Below are positions 59,838 to 64,000 of a stretch of DNA of 64,000 nucleotides, piece after piece. Source of the DNA: Pararhizobium gei (GTDB lineage: Bacteria; Pseudomonadota; Alphaproteobacteria; Rhizobiales; Rhizobiaceae); NCBI RefSeq assembly GCF_029223885.1, contig NZ_CP119409.1, positions 212,001-276,000 on the forward strand, read 5' to 3'. The position numbers were made by a program, and so were the translations under genes. Positions within the stretch are counted from its first letter, which is position 1; each line of letters begins with the position of its first letter. A model generated the notes under the pieces. That model had not been told where the DNA came from. It ran no database searches and saw only the letters and a list, made by a program, of their open reading frames with translations.

Positions 59838-62800
59838 ATGCCCAGTTTTTTCATCGATCGGCCAATCTTCGCATGGGTCGTCGCGCTTTTCATCATGATC
59901 GCCGGGATCATCTCGATCCCGATGCTGCCGATTTCGCAATATCCGAACGTCGCGCCGCCGCAGATCTCCGTCAGCACCGTTTATCCCGGCGCCTCATCGG
60001 AAGAGACCTATCAGAGTGTGACGCGGCTCATCGAAAACGAGCTGAACGGCATTGAAGGCCTGCAATATTTCGAATCGACATCCAGTGCCGCCGGCGCGGT
60101 CTCCATCAATGTGACCTTTGCTCCGGGGACCGACTCAGGCCAGGCATCGGTCGATGTCCAGAACCGCGTCGGTCGTGTCGAGCAGCGGTTGCCCGATTCT
60201 GTGCGTCAGCAGGGTATAGAGGTCGAGGAGGCGGGCTCGGGCTTCCTGTTGATCGTCTCGCTCACCTCCACGGACGGCTCGCTCGACGCTATCGCACTCG
60301 GCGATTATATGAGCCGCAACGTGCTGAACGAGGTTCAGCGGATTCCAGGCGTCGGCCGCGCCCAGCTGTTTTCCACCGAACGCTCCATGCGCGTCTGGCT
60401 CGATCCCGACAAGATGGTCGGCCTCAACCTGACGGCGGGCGATGTGACCGCCGCCATTCAGGCGCAGAATGCCCAGGTCGCCTCCGGGAGCATCGGCGCC
60501 CAGCCCAACCCGATCAATCAGCAGACAAATGCTTCGGTTCTGGTCAAGGGCCAGCTTTCCTCCGTGGAAGAGTTTGGTGCGATCGTGCTCAGGGCCAATC
60601 AGGACGGCTCGTCCGTTCGATTGCGCGACGTTGCCCGTATCGAGGTCGGCGGCCAGGACTATAACAGCTCAACCCGCCTGAACGGAAATCCGTCCGCCGC
60701 CATCGGTGTCCAGCTGACGCCGACCGGCAACGCGCTCAACACCTCCACCTTGGTCAAGGAGCGAATGGAAGAACTCAAGACCTTCTTCCCACCGGGCGTC
60801 GAGTATTCCATACCTTACGATACATCACCCTTCGTGGCGATTTCGATCGAAAAAGTGCTTCACACCCTTCTGGAAGCCGTAGCGCTGGTTTTCCTCGTGA
60901 TGTTCCTGTTCCTGCAGAACATCCGCTATACAATCATTCCGACACTGGTCGTTCCCGTCGCGCTCCTTGGCACCTGCGCCGCGATGCTGGCCATGGGCTT
61001 TTCCATCAACGTGCTGACCATGTTCGGCATGGTTCTGGCCATCGGCATTCTGGTGGATGACGCCATTATCGTCGTCGAAAACGTCGAGCGCATCATGTCC
61101 GAGGAGGGGTTGACGCCCAAGGAGGCGACGCGCAAGGCGATGACGCAGATCACCGGCGCGGTCATCGGCATTACGCTTGTGCTGTCGGCGGTGTTCATTC
61201 CTATGGCCTTCTTCCCCGGCTCTGTCGGTATCATCTACCAGCAGTTCAGCCTGACCATGGTCGTGTCGATCCTATTTTCGGCCTTGCTCGCCCTGTCGCT
61301 GACGCCGGCGCTTTGCGCCAGTTTCCTGAAACAGGTTCCAAAGGGTCACAATCATACGAAGAAAGGCTTTTTCGGTTGGTTCAACCGGGGCTTCGATCGG
61401 GCGTCGCATGGATATAGCGGCGTGGTTCAGCGTATGGTCCGACGGACCGGCCGCTTCATCGTCGTCTATGTGCTGGTGCTGGGTGGTCTCGCCTATCTGT
61501 TCCTGCAGCTTCCTTCTTCCTTCCTTCCGGATGAAGACCAGGGTTTCGTGATCGTCAGCCTGCAGCTTCCGTCGGAAGCCACCGGCAACCGCACGACTGA
61601 GGTCGTCAAGCAGGTCGAAAACATCTTCAGCAAGGAAAGCGGTGTCGAAAAAATCATTGCGATCAATGGCTTCAGCTTTTCCGGCACGGGCCAGAATGCC
61701 GGCCTTGCCTTTGTGACGCTGAAGGACTGGGAAGAGCGTGACGCCAGCAACGTCGCGTCGGCCATCGCAGGACGCGCTTCCGGCGCAATGAGCCAGATCA
61801 AGGACGCGATCGCCTTCGCGCTGTCGCCGCCGCCGATCCAGGGTCTCGGCACAACGAATGGTTTCGCGTTCCGCCTGCAGGATCGTGGCGGACAGGGTTC
61901 GGCGGCGCTGGCAGCCGCGCGCGACCAGCTGATCGGCCTGACGTCCCAAAGCCAGATCGTGACGGGGGTTCGCGTCGATGGTCTACCGGATGGAGCACAG
62001 GTCAATCTGCTGATCGACCGGGAAAAGGCCAACACGTTCGGTGTAACATTTGCCGATATCAACGCGACCATTTCGACCAATATGGGATCGTCCTATGTCA
62101 ACGACTTCCCGAATGCCGGCCGTCTGCAGCGTGTGACGGTACAGGCCGACGATACCAAGCGGATGCAGACCTCCGACCTGCTGAATCTCAACGTGCGCAA
62201 CAGCAATGGCGGAATGGTGCCGATCTCTGCCTTTGCATCGGTGGAGTGGCAAACCGGCCCAACCCAGACGATCGGCTACAACGGTTATCCATCGGTTCGC
62301 TTCAGCGGTCAGGCGCAGCCGGGCTACTCGTCGGGCGATGCCATTGCCGAGATGGAAAAGCTGGCAGGCCAGCTTCCACAGGGTTTCGCCTATGAGTGGA
62401 CGGGGCAATCACGCGAGGAAATCGCCTCCGGCACCCAGGCACCGCTTTTGATCGGGCTTTCCTGCTTGCTGATCTTCCTGTGCCTTGCAGCCCTCTACGA
62501 GAGCTGGAGCATTCCGGTCGCGGTGATGATGGTGGTGCCGCTCGGCGTCATCGGCGCGGTGCTGGCCGTTCTGCTGCGCGACATGTCGAATGACGTCTAT
62601 TTTAAAGTGGGCCTGATCACTATTATCGGGCTATCCGCCAAGAACGCGATCCTGATCATCGAGTTTGCCAAGGAGCAGATGGAGGCGGGCAAATCGCTGC
62701 TCGATGCGACGATAGAAGCGTCGCATCTGCGTTTCCGTCCGATCCTGATGACCTCGCTCGCCTTCACCCTCGGCGTTCTGCCGCTGGCGATCGCCACCGG

Positions 62801-62975
62801 CGCAAGCTCCGGCAGCCAGCGCGCTATCGGCACCGGCGTCATGGGCGGGATGATCTCGGCAACTGTTCTTGCCATCTTCTTCGTGCCCGTCTTCTTCGTG
62901 TTCATCATGAAGCTGTTCGGTCACGGCAGGCAAGTCGAGAAAACGCCGGCAGCGGCGCCGGTGCCGGGCGAATGA
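59838..62975 (+). CDS. RND multidrug efflux transporter (AcrB/MexB type)
   Basis: The 1045-residue inner-membrane pump of the HAE1 family has twelve helices and two large periplasmic loops. It starts MPSFFIDRPIFAWVVALFIM as usual, contains the proton-relay Asp pair in helix 4 (AIGILVDDAIIVVENVERIM), the helix 10 Lys in GLSAKNAILIIEFAKEQME, and the conserved FSINVLTMFGMVLAIG and RPILMTSLAFTLGVLPLAIA. It starts 11 bases after the adaptor gene. Substrates are likely hydrophobic compounds, possibly plant-derived. Confidence 0.97.
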   Translation: MPSFFIDRPIFAWVVALFIMIAGIISIPMLPISQYPNVAPPQISVSTVYPGASSEETYQSVTRLIENELNGIEGLQYFESTSSAAGAVSINVTFAPGTDSGQASVDVQNRVGRVEQRLPDSVRQQGIEVEEAGSGFLLIVSLTSTDGSLDAIALGDYMSRNVLNEVQRIPGVGRAQLFSTERSMRVWLDPDKMVGLNLTAGDVTAAIQAQNAQVASGSIGAQPNPINQQTNASVLVKGQLSSVEEFGAIVLRANQDGSSVRLRDVARIEVGGQDYNSSTRLNGNPSAAIGVQLTPTGNALNTSTLVKERMEELKTFFPPGVEYSIPYDTSPFVAISIEKVLHTLLEAVALVFLVMFLFLQNIRYTIIPTLVVPVALLGTCAAMLAMGFSINVLTMFGMVLAIGILVDDAIIVVENVERIMSEEGLTPKEATRKAMTQITGAVIGITLVLSAVFIPMAFFPGSVGIIYQQFSLTMVVSILFSALLALSLTPALCASFLKQVPKGHNHTKKGFFGWFNRGFDRASHGYSGVVQRMVRRTGRFIVVYVLVLGGLAYLFLQLPSSFLPDEDQGFVIVSLQLPSEATGNRTTEVVKQVENIFSKESGVEKIIAINGFSFSGTGQNAGLAFVTLKDWEERDASNVASAIAGRASGAMSQIKDAIAFALSPPPIQGLGTTNGFAFRLQDRGGQGSAALAAARDQLIGLTSQSQIVTGVRVDGLPDGAQVNLLIDREKANTFGVTFADINATISTNMGSSYVNDFPNAGRLQRVTVQADDTKRMQTSDLLNLNVRNSNGGMVPISAFASVEWQTGPTQTIGYNGYPSVRFSGQAQPGYSSGDAIAEMEKLAGQLPQGFAYEWTGQSREEIASGTQAPLLIGLSCLLIFLCLAALYESWSIPVAVMMVVPLGVIGAVLAVLLRDMSNDVYFKVGLITIIGLSAKNAILIIEFAKEQMEAGKSLLDATIEASHLRFRPILMTSLAFTLGVLPLAIATGASSGSQRAIGTGVMGGMISATVLAIFFVPVFFVFIMKLFGHGRQVEKTPAAAPVPGE

Positions 62976-62983
62976 CGATCGCA

Positions 62984-63010
62984 GAGGCCCGCCTCGGGCG
63001 GGTCTCTCTT
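62984..63010 (+). terminator. Terminator-like hairpin after the efflux pump gene
   Basis: GAGGCCCGCC (62984-62993) pairs with GGCGGGTCTC (62997-63006) through ten base pairs including one G-U, with a three-base loop, followed by TCTTT. It lies directly between the pump gene and the TetR gene and may reduce read-through into the regulator. Confidence 0.65.
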
Positions 63011-63023
63011 TCCGGAGGCGATC

Positions 63024-63665
63024 ATGCGTAGAACCAAGACCGAAGCGGAGGAGACCCGCAACAGCATCCTCCATGCGGCAGAACGGGTCTTCTATGAAAA
63101 AAGCGTCTCCAATGCCACTCTGGAGGATGTCGCAAAGGCGGCCGGGGTGACGCGCGGCGCGATCTATTGGCATTTTTCCAACAAGACCGATTTGTTTCTG
63201 GAGCTCTACAATTCCGTCTCCTTGCCGGCTGAGGACATGATCGCCCGCGAAATCGAGACCGAAAGTGCCGACGTCCTCAGATTTATCGAAAAATCTGCCG
63301 GAGAATGGCTGGATGACATGGCTGCGGACGAACACCGTCAGCGCATTTTCACCATCCTGCTGCGCTGTGCCTATGTCGGGGATCTGATGCCTGTTCTGGA
63401 GCGGCAGCAGGAGGTCGATGACAAGCACACGGCCGCGCTTGAAAGTGCATTCGACAAGGCAAGGATCGGCGGCTATCTGGGCCGGACCTGGACGCCGCAA
63501 TCGGCAACCAAGGCTCTGCGCTGGATGATGACCGGGCTCTGCAGCGAATGGCTTCTCTTCGGCCGCCGTTTCGACCTTGCCATGGAAGGACGGGACGGTC
63601 TGCAGCGGCTGTTTGCAAGTTTCCGGCCGACGGCCGAAGAACCGCAGGCTGGCGAAGTCGCATAG
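63024..63665 (+). CDS. TetR family transcriptional regulator (AcrR type)
   Basis: The 213-residue protein has a TetR helix-turn-helix (about 10-56: TRNSILHAAERVFYEKSV, then LEDVAKAAGVTRGAIYWHFS, NKTDLFLELY) and the helical AcrR-type C-terminal ligand domain (about 85-205). It most likely represses the RND efflux genes upstream by binding the palindrome at 58468-58479. It is in the same direction as the pump and downstream of it, whereas acrR is usually divergent. Confidence 0.92.
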   Translation: MRRTKTEAEETRNSILHAAERVFYEKSVSNATLEDVAKAAGVTRGAIYWHFSNKTDLFLELYNSVSLPAEDMIAREIETESADVLRFIEKSAGEWLDDMAADEHRQRIFTILLRCAYVGDLMPVLERQQEVDDKHTAALESAFDKARIGGYLGRTWTPQSATKALRWMMTGLCSEWLLFGRRFDLAMEGRDGLQRLFASFRPTAEEPQAGEVA

Positions 63666-63691
63666 AGCCGCGGCGGCTGCCTCCTCCGGAT

Positions 63692-64000
63692 TCAGTGCGC
63701 CTCATCCCAGTTGTCGGCGGCCCGCGCATCGACTTTCAGCGGCACCTTCATGTCGAGCGCTGGCATGGCAGCGTTTTCCATAACCTTGACGATGATCGGT
63801 ATGGATCGCTCGACATCCGCATCCTCGACCTCGAAAATCAGTTCGTCATGGACCTGCAGCAGCATGCGCGCACGCTCGCCAAGACCGGCCTGCTCCAGTG
63901 CCGGCTCCATCTTGATCATCGCCCGGCGAATGATATCGGCGGCCGAGCCCTGGATCGGGGCGTTGATTGCGGCACGCTCGTTGAATGCCCGGTGTGATGG
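63692..64000 (-). CDS. polA: DNA polymerase I, 3' end (5' part outside the window)
   Basis: About 102 codons are open from the right edge to the stop at 63692. The translation includes NERAAINAPIQGSAADIIRR, part of the O-helix/motif region that follows the fingers, then motif C in LLQVHDELIFEVEDAD with the catalytic His-Asp-Glu, and the C-terminus PLKVDARAADNWDEAH. This is the end of the family A polymerase domain. It converges on the TetR gene with a 26-base gap. Confidence 0.95.
   Translation of the reverse strand, partial: PSHRAFNERAAINAPIQGSAADIIRRAMIKMEPALEQAGLGERARMLLQVHDELIFEVEDADVERSIPIIVKVMENAAMPALDMKVPLKVDARAADNWDEAH

Noticed and set aside
1..64000. CRISPR arrays, tRNA and rRNA genes
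   Set aside because: No regularly spaced direct repeats, cloverleaf-type sequence or rRNA-like stretch was noticed; reading by eye could miss a single tRNA.

Overview
The window looks like chromosomal DNA of an alphaproteobacterium, most likely of the family Rhizobiaceae (Rhizobium/Agrobacterium/Shinella type). The grounds are GC-rich coding sequence, many sugar ABC importers in tightly overlapping operons (ATGA or GTGA junctions), and a style of content (L-fucose, amino-sugar, cyo, CHASE2-cyclase/FecR) familiar from that group. No rRNA, tRNA, CRISPR array, insertion sequence or prophage was recognised. About 58 intact or partial genes are supported, plus two decayed ones.

Layout. (1) 1-1559: the left end holds part of a TRAP carboxylate importer (small permease cut by the edge, plus binding protein). 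(2) 1758-13951: a large L-fucose-type oxidative degradation locus. A minus-strand operon runs from 12044 down to 1758 and encodes a sugar ABC importer, two enolase-superfamily dehydratases, a mutarotase, a Gfo/Idh/MocA oxidoreductase, a MaoC protein, an SDR and a fumarylacetoacetate-hydrolase-family enzyme; it ends at a clear terminator. A divergent IclR regulator and a lactonase lie on the plus strand. The set fits sugar -> lactone -> L-fuconate -> 2-keto-3-deoxy -> 2,4-diketo acid -> pyruvate + lactate. (3) 13941-22873: a minus-strand operon with an unusual content: MaoC, CaiB-type CoA-transferase, a binding protein without a leader, a ribose-type ABC importer with its double ATPase split in two genes; a beta-propeller lactonase is divergent. 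(4) 22874-24914: a small decayed island with an SMI1/KNR4 immunity-type gene, the wreck of a polymorphic toxin C-terminus, a candidate immunity gene and another broken ORF. (5) 24915-31146: FadR/GntR regulator, Cys/Met-metabolism PLP enzyme and a second maltose-type ABC importer. (6) 31290-37934: cyoABCD quinol oxidase with SURF1, and a divergent MFS permease. (7) 38026-43691: CHASE2 adenylate cyclase coupled to a giant FecR-TPR-beta-barrel protein. (8) 43974-58375: a CysZ-like membrane protein, then an amino-sugar/muropeptide recycling cluster (amidase, ROK kinase, CutC, NagA, SIS deaminase, GntR regulator, BadF-type kinase, MurQ and a third ABC importer with a Gfo oxidoreductase). (9) 58606-63665: an RND efflux pump with a TetR regulator. 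(10) The right edge carries the 3' end of polA.

The most interesting items are the CoA-transferase/MaoC/leaderless binding protein/split-ATPase operon, the cyclase with the FecR-TPR-barrel protein, the toxin-immunity relic, and a recurrent operator-like palindrome linking regions 1, 2 and 3. All family names are from reading the protein sequences; no database search was run.
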